Source: Saturnia japonica (Eukaryota; Arthropoda; Insecta; Lepidoptera; Saturniidae). From it: a stretch of DNA of 64,000 nucleotides. The notes beneath the pieces were generated by a model, which saw only the letters and a program-made list of their open reading frames with translations, had not been told where the DNA came from and ran no database searches. The stretch spans positions 16,492,001-16,556,000 of the forward strand of contig CM065322.1 of assembly GCA_033032175.1 (NCBI GenBank), written 5' to 3'. Position 1 is the first letter of the stretch. The number at the start of each line of letters is the position of its first letter. Position numbers and translations under genes: made by a program. Below, piece after piece: positions 11,605-22,899 of this stretch.

Positions 11605-11850
11605 CCTGATGATCAAGATCTGTTGTGGAAGGGAGATGGTGCGATAAAATCGTACAACTCTTCAGAACACTGGCCTTGATATAGACGATAAAATACGCTC
11701 AAAGAGACAATGTTTCTTCGTAACTGAAGCGGTTCTAAGTTATTAATTACGTTTCTATTATTCACAATACGAACAGACTTTCGCTGCAAACTTTGCATCA
11801 AGGAACTATTAGGCGAAATTGTCCCAGAAATGATCGAATATTTAACGAAC
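11605..11850 (-). pseudogene. Jockey/CR1-group LINE C-terminal fragment
   Basis: The minus-strand translation reads LQRKSVRIVNN, NNLEPLQLRRNIVSLSVFYR and then CSEELYDFIAPSPFHNRS. This is the post-RT C-terminal region typical of Jockey/CR1-group LINEs (pattern: IQRRAxRIV, LxxLxLRRDxxSLCxFYR, GECSEELF). The mirrored copy is at 30175-30430 (+). The fragment was therefore in place before the palindrome formed. Confidence 0.75.
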
Positions 11851-12245
11851 TTACATGAAGATTTTTATGGCATTTATAAAATAAATTAAATAAAAACTGA
11901 TATAAATCTCCCGTTAATACGCGGACGCAGTCTGTGGACTCAACATGCGCACACGCATTGATTGTAATTCAAGATCTGTCGCAATGAGGTCAGTCCATGA
12001 GATACGCTTCGGGTATCGAATCCGCAATCGCTTTGACGATAATAACTAGGGTTACCACATTTTTTTTTAGCAAATAAATTAAAAATGGTTAAAGTTAGGT
12101 GAAAAAGTAAATTGTATCAAATTGACAAAAAAATTCGACTGCTTCCACAGCTTAATGTTCTACGGTACTTTACTGTGGGGTTGTAAAAACGAGCAGTTTG
12201 AGCAATTTATGACATGGGACTACGCGAATCATTGGGGAACAAGTT

Positions 12246-12768
12246 TCTACTTCTCGCTTCGCTCACGTGGACTACAGAATGCTCGCGCAAAAATTCTCCC
12301 CTTCTGCCGGCTATTTTAACGACAAAAATGCTTATTGTGAGTATTTCTTAGAAGATAGATGTATATTCTCTCGGTATTTTTTTGTAGGTTTTTTAATGCC
12401 TATAATTATGTAGTACATTATTTTGCTATATCTCTTATGGTTTACTCAGCATTAGCCAATTTAAGTGCCCGAAATGATTCACCATTATCAGTTTTTTTTT
12501 ATTTGTGCGAAACCCTAATTTTTTTCTAAAATAAAAGTATCCTAAGTTACTCCCTATATCATCAGCTATCTATCAGCGAAAGTCCCGTCAAAATCAGTCC
12601 AACCGTTTCGGAAATTACCCGGAACGAACAGGCAGACAGACAAAAAAAAAATTAAATGGGCTTTTTGCTTTAGGTATCGTATATACTTTCATATGCATTT
12701 AGTAAACAACTGTTTTTTTTTTTACATTACAAACAGACACTTTAATTTTATTAATTGTTTAGATAATT
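12246..12768 (-). repeat. Dispersed repeat family C, copy 1
   Basis: It matches 41119-41632 and 46178-46712 in reverse and 47155-47625 in direct orientation. Landmarks on its own strand are CAGACACTT-type sequence at one end, ACGGTTGGACCGATTTTGAC, TAGATAGCTGATGATA, and GTGAGCGAAGCCACGGGCAC at the other end. It interrupts the palindrome at a point where the right arm (29310-29725) has different sequence. It is non-coding, and its parent class is unknown. Confidence 0.7.
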
Positions 12769-13299
12769 GTCCCTAGTAACGTACAGTACTTTATTATAAA
12801 GTACAAGTGGCAACCCTAATAATGACACATTTTTCCTTGTAAAATGGATTTTTCTGTTTGTTATCGCCTTCTAGAGGTCTAAGGTTTCCTGTCTTACAAT
12901 AACAAACATTAATTTTCAGAAGCACCAGCATTGCGATTAAATATTCTAGATCGATAAGCAGCTCTCTTTATTAACTTAGCTCCCGGGGATGACACATACT
13001 AATGCCAATTTTATGTACATTTTTGACATCCTAGAGCCAAAGGGTCAATATCTTTGTCTAGTCTAGAACATGGGTGATTTAACTTATAGTGTCAGAGATC
13101 TACTGCAAAAATTGAAGCAGAAGTCGATGAAAAGTTATATTATAGAGTTAACGAAAAGATCGAAACAATTTTTTTTATTACAAAGCGATTTAAACAAGCG
13201 GTAAAAGAAATAATTATAAAAGTGATTTTACTAGATGCATCGATAATATTATATTTCATTAACGGCCATATAATTCCAAACTAAGCAAAGCTTGTAACA

Positions 13300-13425
13300 T
13301 ATATAGATATTTACAAATATTACAATTATACTCATTGTTAGTCAAGGTTAGCCGGATTGAATTCGCGCCATCTCAGCCTATTATTAGGGTTTACTACCAC
13401 TGCGCCACGAGACTAAGTTGTGAAT
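13300..13425 (-). mobile_element. tRNA-derived SINE (family 2) fragment, left arm
   Basis: On the minus strand it reads TCGTGGCGCAGTGGTAGTAA, an A-box region, then a degraded B box. It is the mirror partner of 22308-22420 and so was present before the palindrome formed. Better preserved copies are at 14682 and 53993. Confidence 0.6.
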
Positions 13426-13760
13426 AAACAAGGATTGCTTACAGCTATTGGATATGTCTCCTCTACTGGTTGGTATTTGGTAATAATAAACACTTAGTAT
13501 TGTATTTACTCATTGACGTAATAATATAAAAATACAATTTGACCTAAATCTGCGTTATGATTAGTTGTAATAGTCTCATTTATGAAAACACATTCCCTAC
13601 ATAATCGCTGGGTAAAACCCAATACATTCAATAACTAAACTGTATCAGTAAATATTCTCGAGGAAAATGGTTAAACTCGTAAACTATTCCTATTATAACG
13701 CTTGCAAATAGATTTATCCTTACAAGTTTACGTGAAATATTTCAATATTTTATTTATGTA

Positions 13761-13995
13761 AAAGACCACGGCCTGTCGAGAACTGCTGTAAGTTCTATCT
13801 TAGAACGGGTTTCTAAAGCAGCATTAACAGGCTCTTACCAAATCTGGCTTGGCAGGGAGGGTATCGCGGTCAGTCAAGGTGAGCGCTGATATGCATCATA
13901 AGGGGGCCCCTTAAACCTAGTTCCGGGGGCTACTCATGTTCCCTCTGTCTGCCACACGATGGACTCGCCACCCGCACGGTGAATCCATGTAATGC
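13761..13995. other. GC-richer segment, likely repeat fragment
   Basis: The base composition changes abruptly (GGGGGCCCCTT near 13901, CCCGCACGGTGAATCC near 13971). There is no matching partner in the right arm and no ORF. It looks like an inserted repeat piece private to the left arm. I cannot name the family. Confidence 0.4.
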
Positions 13996-13999
13996 TAAA

Positions 14000-14195
14000 A
14001 TTTTTGTCTCAAATACAAGGCTGTATATGTTTGTTATTTCTTCACGCTCAAGCGTCTTGACCAATTTGGATAATATTTGATATGGAGGTAGCTGACACCC
14101 TGGATTAACACATAGGCTAGTTTTAAGGTTTTTTTTTTTTTTGAAGGTGTCTTTTAAATTATACGCGGGTGAAACCGCGGGGCACAGCTAGTAAT
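14000..14195 (-). repeat. Repeat family H (CTAGCTGTGCCC terminus)
   Basis: On the minus strand it starts ACTAGCTGTGCCCCGCGGTT and continues TTCACCCGCGTATAATT. Related copies are at 21818-21978 (+) and 39405-39700 (+), with terminal pieces at 43450-43485 and 52960-52990. The 21818 copy lies at the mirror position in the right arm and may be the same ancient insertion. Confidence 0.6.
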
Positions 14196-14681
14196 TTATA
14201 AATAATATTAATAAAATAATTAATATTCATTTTTTAAATAAATTATCCTGCTTGCTTAAAAATGTTAAGCTTGCTTGTTGGATGGTAGGACTCGATAATT
14301 GTTTGCAACTAAATCGTGACTACCGTACATCAGGTGAAATACTCTGAAGGTATATAACTACATAGGTGTATAACTTCATGCTATATTTCTAAGACAGTAA
14401 CTATGAACGTCAAACAAACTGTACGCAAATGCGGGAAGTGCGAACAACAATAGGATGGAGAGTCGGTCGAATCCAAATAGTATATGTTATTTTAAAGTAC
14501 CAACGTAATATTTATCGAACCCCGAGTATGGAAGACGACATGGAAAACAATATCGGGGTTGCATGAGATATGAACGGGGTTCAAGAATTGTGGATCTCAT
14601 TTAAGCAGTTCGTGACTTTAATTCTGTCATTCCATGAATGGAATAATCCACATACATACGTATTTAATTAGATAATACCTC

Positions 14682-14935
14682 CTCACCCTCGTGGCGCAGT
14701 GGTATGAAGCAATACTTATTGCGCAAAGAGGTCGCGGGTTCGATCCCTGCATATGAATGACATTTGTGTGATGAGCAATTGTCAGTTGTATGTCTGGGTG
14801 TTGAATATCTATTTGCACATTATATGCTTTCTATTTACCATAGTACAAGCCTTGCTTGATTTAAAATTATATGGCAGAGTGTGAAATTGTGTATTGAACT
14901 GTACTCTTTTTATTTTTTAATTTTGGCTTTCTTCA
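14682..14935 (+). mobile_element. tRNA-derived SINE (family 2), copy at 14.7 kb
   Basis: The head reads CCTCGTGGCGCAGTGGTATG (A box) followed by GGGTTCGATCCCTGC (B box), about 50 bases apart as in a tRNA. An AT-rich body follows, with TGTGTGATGAGCAATTGTCA and CCATAGTACAAGCCTTGCTT. It is not a functional tRNA: the acceptor and anticodon stems do not fold properly and the unit runs on well past tRNA length. Confidence 0.75.
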
Positions 14936-15017
14936 TGTGTATGCAATTTTGCCAATGTCAAGTGTGACAAATATACGTTATAGAATTTTGTTATTTATTA
15001 TTATAATATATATATAT

Positions 15018-15376
15018 ATTAATACGTGAAGCAAAAGCTTTCTACCCCTTTTTAAGCGTATTACGTGCACGGAAGACTGTGAGACTTGGCATGTTTAAAG
15101 TTTATATGGAGATCCTTCAAAGCTATAATGTATCTATAATATCTGTTACTAATATATTAAATTAAATAAACTAATACTGCGAATCTTAACCCGACCAGTG
15201 CCATTGAACTTAGACCTCCCAAAATATTGACATTGTCACTCAACGAAAAATGACAGAAAGTGATGTAGATAATACTCATTGTTTAGGTTCACGAATACTG
15301 CAAATGTCAAACAGAAAATAGTGTATGATCAAAAAGTCGCTGGTCGAATTTTGACGTTAGGGCGATCGCTAGTAAT
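15018..15376 (+). repeat. Dispersed repeat family A, copy 2
   Basis: It has the same landmark order as copy 1 (TTAATACGTGAAGC to GGGCGATCGCTAGT). It is absent from the mirror position in the right arm, so it is a private insertion or was lost there. Confidence 0.8.
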
Positions 15377-15379
15377 TGA

Positions 15380-15830
15380 TATTATTCTTATTATCATTGC
15401 ATTATAATATATGTACATAAAATATATATCAAACTACCTATGAAGTAACACTTTTAAAAAGACAATAATTTCATGAAGCTTGAAGAAGAATAATATCAAA
15501 ATTTAAGTTACAATTAGCCATAATTTCTTTTTTTAAATTTATAATATGAAACTCAGTAAGAATTATCATAAACTAGAAGTTTCTCGCATGAGTCTATATT
15601 TAGGATTTTAAAAAAAATCGCGGTAAATTGTAGTCTGTAAAAGCATTCATTTTATGCTTATTTATTTTATGTAAAAAATACGTAATAAATTTTAATTTGC
15701 TTAGTTTCAATTGATTGTTTTGTTAAGATTAGCTGTAACAAACAGACATTTCAATTTATTATTTGTATATATATGTACGACGGATAAGGATAATTTAGTA
15801 TTACATGGTATTGGAATGTAAAACATTATC
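15380..15830. repeat. Inner palindrome block (left partner)
   Basis: This is the reverse complement of 21030-21530. Shared landmarks include AAATCGCGGTAAATTGTAGT against its complement near 21290, ATTTGCTTAGTTTCAATTGA against 21210-21230, and GGATAAGGATAATTT against 21038-21052. It shows that the palindrome continues inward past 13.8 kb. Confidence 0.8.
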
Positions 15831-15930
15831 TAAATGCAAAGTTTCATCGAAATCGTTGGAGCCGTTTCCGAAAAACCAATTACACATATATATAGTATAT
15901 TTACAAGAATTGCTTACTTAATATAATAAG
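15815..15930 (+). repeat. Dispersed repeat family B, copy 2
   Basis: It is nearly identical to 1900-2012 around ATGCAAAGTTTCATCGAAAT, GGAGCCGTTTCCGA and CTTAATATAATAAGAT. It is non-coding. Confidence 0.65.
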
Positions 15931-16604
15931 ATAATATGACCTTATGACATAGTTTAGGACATATGATGTTATTTATTTCGACAGCAAGGAGCCTTGATCT
16001 TTAGAAATAGGTAAAGACGACCAAGATAACACATTAATCGAATTTGAAACCACAACTACAAAATACAGTTTGAACATTTCTAATAGTAAAATTAAAGTGC
16101 ACTGTACATTGTTCTACTGTGATTTCAATATACTCGTTAGTCATGTTTTTTTCCTATTCTATTTAATCCAACTAACGCATTCTTTTAAATATAATTTGAA
16201 GCCATGCAAGCCTTACATGCGCACCGAGGTTATTTGTTAAGGACACGTCGATCAAAGGCGTGAGTAGCTCACTGATTGTGTTTATTTTAAATTATATCAA
16301 ATTATTTCTTATGAAAAACCCAATCGCAAGTTCGTATCAAGTTTTGTGGTACATTATGTGGAAAATCCAAATTAAAAACACTAATTGATGAATAATTCTT
16401 TATTTTTATCAAAATATTTCATGGCAATTTATTTATTACAGAAGCGCCAACAGCGCATATATTATATTTGACCCATTTTTACAATTAATTTTAAAGGCTA
16501 CACGTGCTATCATCTTGGGCCACATCGACACTTAAGATCACTGCAGCACCGCTCTGGTGCGACATAGCAAGCGGCGCGGCGCGTCGCTCCTGCCATCTTC
16601 TAAA

Positions 16605-16735
16605 AACTCTGTTGTCGCAAAAGGACAAAACTTTCTCCTCGCTCACGCCGGTATCAAGACGAAAGTGAATTGAGGTCAATTACCCTTCGTTCACAATGTC
16701 ATGTAAAGAGCGTGAATATCGTATCTACATAAAAA
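16605..16735. repeat. Innermost inverted repeat G (left partner)
   Basis: This is the reverse complement of 19905-20035. Shared landmarks are GGTATCAAGACGAAAGTGAA, CATGTAAAGAGCGTGAAT and CGTATCTACATAA. It is either the innermost surviving block of the palindrome or an independent repeat pair. Its collinear position favours the first. Confidence 0.65.
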
Positions 16736-16804
16736 ATATAATTGATAGTAAACTGCAAAATGTGACTGATCCTCATTTTATTACTGAGTATTAAAAATAT
16801 ATTA

Positions 16805-18086
16805 CGTCCTTACACATGAAATTGGCGTTTTGTACGGGAGGAATATAAAGTAATTTTTTTTTGTAAAATATATTTCATTAATCAAATTATTCACCGTTGT
16901 TATCTATGCACTTTTGTAAACTCATAGGTAGTTCATTGTTCCCTTTACTAAAAAAACCATGGGGGCAAGAATCAATAAACTCTATGAAGGTGGTTTGGAC
17001 TGCCGCATCGGAGTTGAATTTTTTTCTTTGTAAGAAGTTGTACAAATTCCGGAAAAAATGGTAATCTGTTGGAGCAAGGTCTGGGGAGTACGGTGGATGT
17101 CGCAGACATTCCAATTGTAGCTCATCTAACTTAGTTGTTGTTTGTTCTGCATTATGTGGTCTTGCGTTGTCGTGAAGCAGCAATTGACCAATATCGGTTG
17201 TTTAGCAGCTAGTTCTTCCTTCATGGTTTGCAGTTGCTGACAATGGATGTTTGCCGTAATCGTTTGGCCAGATTTTAGAAAGCTGTAGTGAACGGCACCG
17301 GCTCTAGTCCACCAAACACTCACAAGTAACTTTTTCTGAGTCAATTTTCGTTTAGCGCTGGATTTGGCTGAGTCTCCAGGGTTCAGCCATTGCGACGAGC
17401 GCTTCCGATTATCGTACAGTACCCACTTTTCATCACAAGTAATGATTCGATTTAAAATCCCTTCATTGTTGTGTCGGTTGAGCAAAGTAACACAGCAGTC
17501 GACGAGTGCTTGCAAGTTCGATTCACTCAATTCATGAGGTACCCATCGTTCAAGTTTTTTTACTTTCCCGATTTGCTTCAAGTGGATTAATACAGTTTTA
17601 TCACTTACCCCGAAGCCTGCAGCTAACTCTGAAGTGCTTTGTGATGGATCCGCTTCCACAATAGCTTTTAATTATTCATTTTCTACTTTGGTCTCCGGCC
17701 GTCCACGAGGTTGGTTCTGAAGGTCGAAATTTCCAGAACGAAAACGTTGAAACCAAAAACGTACCGTGCTTTCTTTTGCGACACCAGCACCGTACACATC
17801 ATTAATCCTGCGAGCTGTTTCTGCAGCACTGGTGCCACGGTAGAACTCGTACTCGTAAATATACTCGTGAAAATATCGGTATATTTCATGTTTTCCATTG
17901 TGCGGTAATAAGCGACGCCAAAGAAAAAAATAATGAGGAAAAAACAAATGAATGACTGTTTTCAAAACTCAAATGTACCAGCTAAATGAATTTATAAATT
18001 TGAATTTGGAATTCTTACCCAAAGAGGAGATATTTCAGATCAAAATGGTCAATACAAACAAAACACTAATTTAATATGTAAGGACC
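16805..18086 (-). mobile_element. Mariner transposon, cecropia-like, defective
   Basis: The length (1282 bp) is typical of mariner. The ends are imperfect terminal inverted repeats: CGTCCTTACACATGAAATTG at 16805 and, reading in from 18086, GGTCCTTACATATTAAATTA. Both are flanked by TA dinucleotides (16803-16804 and 18087-18088), the mariner target-site duplication. The transposase runs on the minus strand and is broken. The element lies near the centre of the palindrome. Confidence 0.93.
16887..17898 (-). pseudogene. Mariner transposase pseudogene
   Basis: This encodes the cut-and-paste DDD transposase of a cecropia/Hsmar1-like mariner. The N-terminal helix-turn-helix region includes AAETARRINDVYGAG and STVRFWFQRFRSG. 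WVPHEL precedes the catalytic core. The catalytic acids are visible as ITCDEKWVLYD, LLHDNARPH and PPYSPDLAPTDYHFF, the last two spaced as DD34D. Damage: a frame change soon after the start Met (17898), an in-frame TAA after KVENE (about 17673), a frame change near 17160-17200, and a stop replacing the Tyr of the usual C-terminal NGxYFD. The triad is intact, but no complete protein can be made. Confidence 0.92.
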
Positions 18087-18231
18087 TAATATACACTATT
18101 GATACGCCTTTTTCTAACGCGATTTCCACCCATATATTGTCTTTACTTGCCTGGTTCATGTTGGAGATCGAACAGCTCTCGATAAGTACTAAGAGTATTA
18201 GTTAATTTTTCTTCGTCATATTCCTGTTTTT

Positions 18232-18500
18232 AAATAGGCGTGCTTCTCCGCCGAAAGCAGTATGCAGACTGACGCAAAGCGCCGCGCCGCTTGCCGTGTC
18301 GTATCAGAGTGACGCTCCACTGAGCGGCCTACAGTGTTAAATGAGAATGCCCACTGTTCATAGATATTTTGGTAATAGGGGTAAAGTTCCTCATCCACCG
18401 TAGAAAAGGGAGGATCCTCCGACCAGACGAGTGTTATGTCTTAATTTTAATATCGCGATGTAGGATGCGTCATATGTGGCGAGATAGATGTCGCTACAAA
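18232..18500 (-). repeat. Repeat X / MITE-related segment at palindrome centre
   Basis: Bases 18335-18380 match the right flank of the MITE at 2990-3040. Bases 18395-18500 are the reverse complement of repeat X at 3945-4110. It directly abuts repeat F (18498). The centre therefore carries a copy of sequence that also flanks the outer end of the left arm. Confidence 0.6.
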
Positions 18501-19060
18501 CCCTTTAAGATTAAAGGAATCTATTGGCAGAATTCCATTTAGAATTCAAAATCTTCCTAGAATAAACAAATCGAAATCTTTATTGGATATTCACTTCCAA
18601 TAACGCTAACGGATGATACAAATCACAAGGAATCAACACTTCAACCCTCAATTCCACTCTTTAAAAGAATTTAGTAGCTACATTAAATTTACAGAAAAAA
18701 TATTGTAATGCCCTAATTTAAAATACAAATTAGAACCATTTCAAAACTATTTACATGAGTTAAAAGTTATATATAATATAATACTTATAATCTATGTATT
18801 TTAGAAGCACCAAATAATAAATATAAGTATGCAAATATAATAATACTTACAAAACAATACTTACCGGATTAAAACAATATACAAGTTAGTATAGTAGCTA
18901 AAGCAAATCAATTTACAATGTCTACAGAAGAAATGTAGTTTTGTTAAAAGCTTTCGACATGCTTACCTTAAATGATAAAATATCTACCAATGTTTTGAAA
19001 ATATTTAAAAAACCTTAGATTTTCCTCACCATTAATTTCTATCTAGAAAATAAATCTAGT
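18498..19060 (+). repeat. Repeat F, copy 1 (palindrome centre)
   Basis: This is a direct, highly similar copy of 34650-35190. Both start with AAACCCTTTAAGATTAAAGG. They share CACTTCCAATAACGCTAAC and TACAGAAGAAATGTAGTTTT-type landmarks and end in TTTCTATCTAGAAAATAAAT. The second copy lacks about 40 bases near 18760. I see no ORF or recognisable motif. Confidence 0.85.
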
Positions 19061-19904
19061 GAGTTAGTCTAAAGTTATAAACAAATAATATTTTACTTAT
19101 TAGCATATATTATTATTAGTATTATAGGAATTACGATTACGACTTTCCTTAGACGAAAAAGTATTTGTACACTTTTAAAAATGTTCCCGGACGTTCCCCG
19201 AACGCTTTTCGAACCAGGACAAATCCGTAGAAATCCGGACGTATGGCAGCCCTACCTATAACTAATACTCAACGCTAATTAACTTATCGTCAATGTAAGA
19301 ACTACTGTTCCGTTAATAAATCAATTTAATTGCCCTGCATGAAACCTTTTAATGCAAATCCACGCGATATTTTATATTCTACTCTAAATTAGATCAAAAA
19401 AGGCAGATATAACTTAAAAATAAGTACATATCAACTTGGGAAATATATAAACTGATTTGTGATTATTTGTGGTTAATATTGAAAATATATATGTATATTT
19501 TTATTAACAGCAGCCGGTTTCGAGGTACCGTTGCAGCCGCGGCACAGCGCTCCCCGCGTGTTATTTTATTGAAAATTATTAATAATTGAGATGAGTCCCA
19601 GTAGGTAAAATGTTTTTCTTTTTGAAATTTTCTACTCTATAAGTATCCATTTATTTAATTTATATAGCACCAATAGTTTTCGAGTAATCTGCAATAAACT
19701 AGACAGACTCCTTTTTCATTTTTAATTGTTTATAAATTTTCCAAGTGTTTATGTGGGTTTGGTATTTTTGCACATTATTTTAGTTCTCATTATGAATCTA
19801 ACGAGGTATCGGATGTATTTTAACTCATAGTAACTAGAATTAACACGTTTCTTAGCTTGTTGACTAGACTAATAACTATAAAAAAGTGCTTCGAGATCAA
19901 GGAT
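19061..19904. other. AT-rich centre of palindrome, nothing recognised
   Basis: There is no ORF, RNA gene or repeat copy that I can match elsewhere in the window. The two short GC-richer patches near 19190-19255 and 19505-19555 look like repeat fragments. Confidence 0.4.
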
Positions 19905-20639
19905 ATTTTATACGTAGATACGGCATTGACGCTCTTTACATGCAATCGTGAATGGTGGGCAATTGCCTTCAGTTCACTTTCGACTTGATACCGGCGTGAC
20001 AGAGAAGAAACTTTTATCCTTTTTTGACAACAAAGTTTCCGCCTTACGCTGTTTTTTTTCTGACTGACTATTACTGACTTACAGCTTCACCGGATTTGGG
20101 GGCGAGCGCTTAGGGCACTCAGCCGCGAAAGTTTTAGACAGCTCGCGCACAAGGGTGCCGCAGTGGCCGGACCTCGGCTTGCAAAAAAAGTTGCGATCTG
20201 ACTGATTCCCTATCCGTAAATTCAAGCTAACAAACATATACGCATATGCATTTTCCCCTCCTCTTGGGAGGAGGAGGAGGAGGAGTATTTAGTGATCGGA
20301 AAAGTATTATACACTAACTAGAGTAGAAATAGAAAAAAAAAGTTACCTTACAGAACCTATGTACCCGTGAGGTGTGCACGTATGTATGTGTGTAATGTTT
20401 GTATGTAGGTAAAGCTAAGTGTTGCACGTATAGTGTCACTTGTATCGCGCGGGCGGCTGCCTGACTCAAGGGTTTCATATCGATGAACGGACCTAGGCTT
20501 GAGTTGCCGCTAGAGAGGGTGGACGTGGCGGGTATGCGGGAGCGAAGTTGACCACCCGTCCTCTGCGGAGAGAATGGTGGTTTTACAAGGTGTGGCACGT
20601 TCTATTTGGTGAGACGGTGGAGTAAATCGCGTTAGCTTT

Positions 20640-21028
20640 CTCGACTTTATCATCCGGGTTCGGTGAAAATATTTCGCGATCGTCGTTTTTTCCGTGAGGC
20701 GGTAGGATTAGGGACATAAGTAGTAGCTACTTTAATTAACGGATTAATGTGATTTGACGCGGTATCGAAGTAAGATCGTGACTGTAATTTTACGTAAGAG
20801 TGAATAGAAAGAAGATCCATATCTCTATGGAGATCTTCCGTTCGCATGTATGAAGGGAAACCTGTAGGACGGTAGAAAAATCCATTCTGAATAGCTCTCG
20901 TGGACATTTTGCTTACCGAGCATATCAGAGAATGCAAGCGGCTTAGGATTCGGGAGGCCCTGTTCCGGACTACACGGAGATGTGGTCTAAAAGAGAGCCT
21001 ACTATCTAAGGTGACGCCGAAATATTTG
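20640..21028 (-). pseudogene. Jockey-clade LINE C-terminal fragment
   Basis: On the minus strand the translation reads YFGVTLDSRLSFRPHLR, VRNRASRILSRLHSLIC, AIQNGFFYRPTGFPSYMRTEDLHRDM-like residues and finally NHINPLI with a basic tail. This matches the region after the reverse transcriptase in Jockey elements (KYLGVTLDxxLxF, LYKTCIRPVMTY, IQNKFLR, NxDLHRDL, NHPNPL). The piece containing CIRPVMTYA is deleted between SKMSTR and AIQNG. No catalytic domain remains. Confidence 0.8.
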
Positions 21029-21029
21029 G

Positions 21030-21530
21030 GTACACAAAATTATCCTTATCCGTACATATCTATTGAGAATTTGGAATGTCTGTTTGTAACGTCAAAACTA
21101 CAGCAATTTAATAAATGCATATGAAATTATATAAAGTAGTCATTACGAAAAACCAATTTTAAAATATTTGTCTGTCTCTTTGTTTCAGCTAATCTTAATA
21201 AAAATCAATTGAAACTAAGCAAATTAAAACTTAGTAGGTATTTGTAACATAAAATAAATAAGCAAAGAGTGAATGCTTTAACAGACTACAATTAACCGCG
21301 ATTTTTTTTAAAAACGTACGTGGGCGGAGCTGCGGGATACTGCTAATTTATGAAAATTTTAATGAGTTTCATATTATATATAAAAAAAATTATTTTATAG
21401 GTAATTGTAACTTCAATTTTGATATTATTCTTCATCAAATTTCATGAACGTATTTTGTTTTAAATTGCTTGATATATATTTTATGTAGATATATTGTAAT
21501 GCAATAATAATCAAAATAATAATAAGCTTA
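21030..21530. repeat. Inner palindrome block (right partner)
   Basis: This is the reverse complement of 15380-15830; see that entry for shared landmarks. Small indels and substitutions are more frequent than in the outer blocks. Confidence 0.8.
21065..21185 (+). repeat. Repeat family C terminal fragment
   Basis: GGAATGTCTGTTTGTAACGTC and AATGCATATGAAATTATAT match the start of the full family C copies at 41119 and 46178. Confidence 0.5.
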
Positions 21531-21817
21531 TGTAGATACGGAGGCTTCAAATAAAGGGCTGATATTCGATAAATTGCTCCCAGAAACTGAAGGTTTTATG
21601 ATCGCAGTACATGATCAGGTGATAAATACAAAAAACTACCCAATTAAATAATTAAATACCATAACATTTAAAACAAAAGTGTAGGAAATATCACCGCGCA
21701 CCTCAGACCATCTATCATATCATTAGCGCCTGTCCATCTTTAGAACAAACTGATTAAACCAATAGATATAGTTTACCAAATAACTCACATAATTCAATAA
21801 AAGTTACTAAACTACTA

Positions 21818-21978
21818 GCTGTACCCCTCGCATTACCCGCGTATAATTAAAAAAAACCTTAAATTAGCCTTAGTGTTAATCCCAAATTTCATCCTTAATG
21901 GTCCAGCCGCTTGAGCGCGACGAAATATCAAACACATAACACACTGACGTACTTTCGCCTTTATAATATTAGTAGGAT
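21818..21978 (+). repeat. Repeat family H copy, right arm
   Basis: It starts ACTAGCTGTACCCCTCGCAT and ends CTTTATAATATTAGTAGGAT, the usual termini of this short lepidopteran-type repeat. It lies directly inside the palindrome block 21975-22320. This corresponds to the 14000-14195 copy on the left. Confidence 0.6.
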
Positions 21979-22307
21979 TTGGTACATAAATAAAATATTG
22001 TAATATTTCACGTAAGCTCATAAGGTTCAATTTATTTGCAAGCGGTATAATAAATAGGACTGATTTACGAGTTTATCCATTTTCCTTGACGACATGTACT
22101 GATACAGTGTAGCTATTGAATGTATTCGGTTTTACCCAGCGATTGTGTGGGGAATGTGTGTCCAATATTTCAACGCAGATTTAAGACAAATTATATTTTT
22201 ATATTGTTACGTCATGTAGTAAAAACAATACTAATCGTTTATTATCACCAAATACCACGAGTAGACATATCCAATAGCTGTAAGTAGCCCTTACTTATTC
22301 ACACCTT

Positions 22308-22420
22308 AGTTTCGGGGCGCAGTGGTAGTAAACCCTACTAATTGTCCGAGAGGTCGCGAATGCAATCCCCGCATACGACTAACATTTGTGTAATGAGCAT
22401 AATTGTAATCTATATATTAA
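22308..22420 (+). mobile_element. tRNA-derived SINE (family 2) fragment, right arm
   Basis: It reads GGGGCGCAGTGGTAGTAAAC, then CGAGAGGTCGCGAATGCAAT, where the B box is mutated. It is the mirror partner of 13300-13425. Its 3' end is interrupted by the family A insertion at 22421. Confidence 0.6.
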
Positions 22421-22704
22421 TTAATACGTGACGAAAATTCTTTCTTCCCCTTTTTTAAGCGTATTGTGTGCACGAAAGATTTGGCATGGTTAATGTTTAT
22501 ATGGAGAAGGAGTGCAGAAAGCTAAATTAAATTAATTAATACTGCGAATCCTAACCCGACCAGTGCCATTGAACTTAGACCCCCTAAAATATTGACATTG
22601 TCACTAAACGAAGGCTGACTGTTTAGGTTCGTGAATACTACAAATGTCAAACAGAAAATAGTCTATGATCAAAAAGTCGCTGAACTTAGGGCGATTGCTA
22701 GTAA
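22421..22704 (+). repeat. Dispersed repeat family A, copy 3 (private to right arm)
   Basis: This is a shortened copy. The left arm is continuous across the corresponding point (around 13305), which gives a natural empty site for this repeat. Confidence 0.8.
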
Positions 22705-22899
22705 TTGTAAATATCTATATATGTATGTATACAAGCTTTGCTTAGTTTTGAATTAAATGGTCGTTGGTGAAATATAATATTATAAATGCATTCTAGTAAA
22801 ATCACTATTATAATTATTTCTTTTATCGCTTGTCTATGTCGCTTTGTAATTTATTTATTTTTTTGTTTTGATCTTTTCGATAATTTCATAATAATAATA

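Larger units (their letters stand above)
4125..16735. repeat. Left arm of giant imperfect palindrome
   Basis: This arm is the reverse complement of 19905-34650 in collinear blocks. The pairs are 4125-7670 with 31163-34650, 10909-12245 with 29725-31163, 12768-13120 with 29015-29310, 13125-13760 with 21975-22890, 15380-15830 with 21030-21530, and 16605-16735 with 19905-20035. Sampled stretches of the outer blocks differ at only a few percent of bases plus small indels. Inner blocks are more diverged. Private insertions include the R1 element (7671-10895) and a repeat C copy (12246-12768). Block boundaries other than the R1 site are approximate. Confidence 0.9.

Noticed and set aside
14682..14760. 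Possible tRNA gene
   Set aside because: A and B boxes are good, but the acceptor and anticodon arms do not pair. The unit continues as a SINE with other copies.
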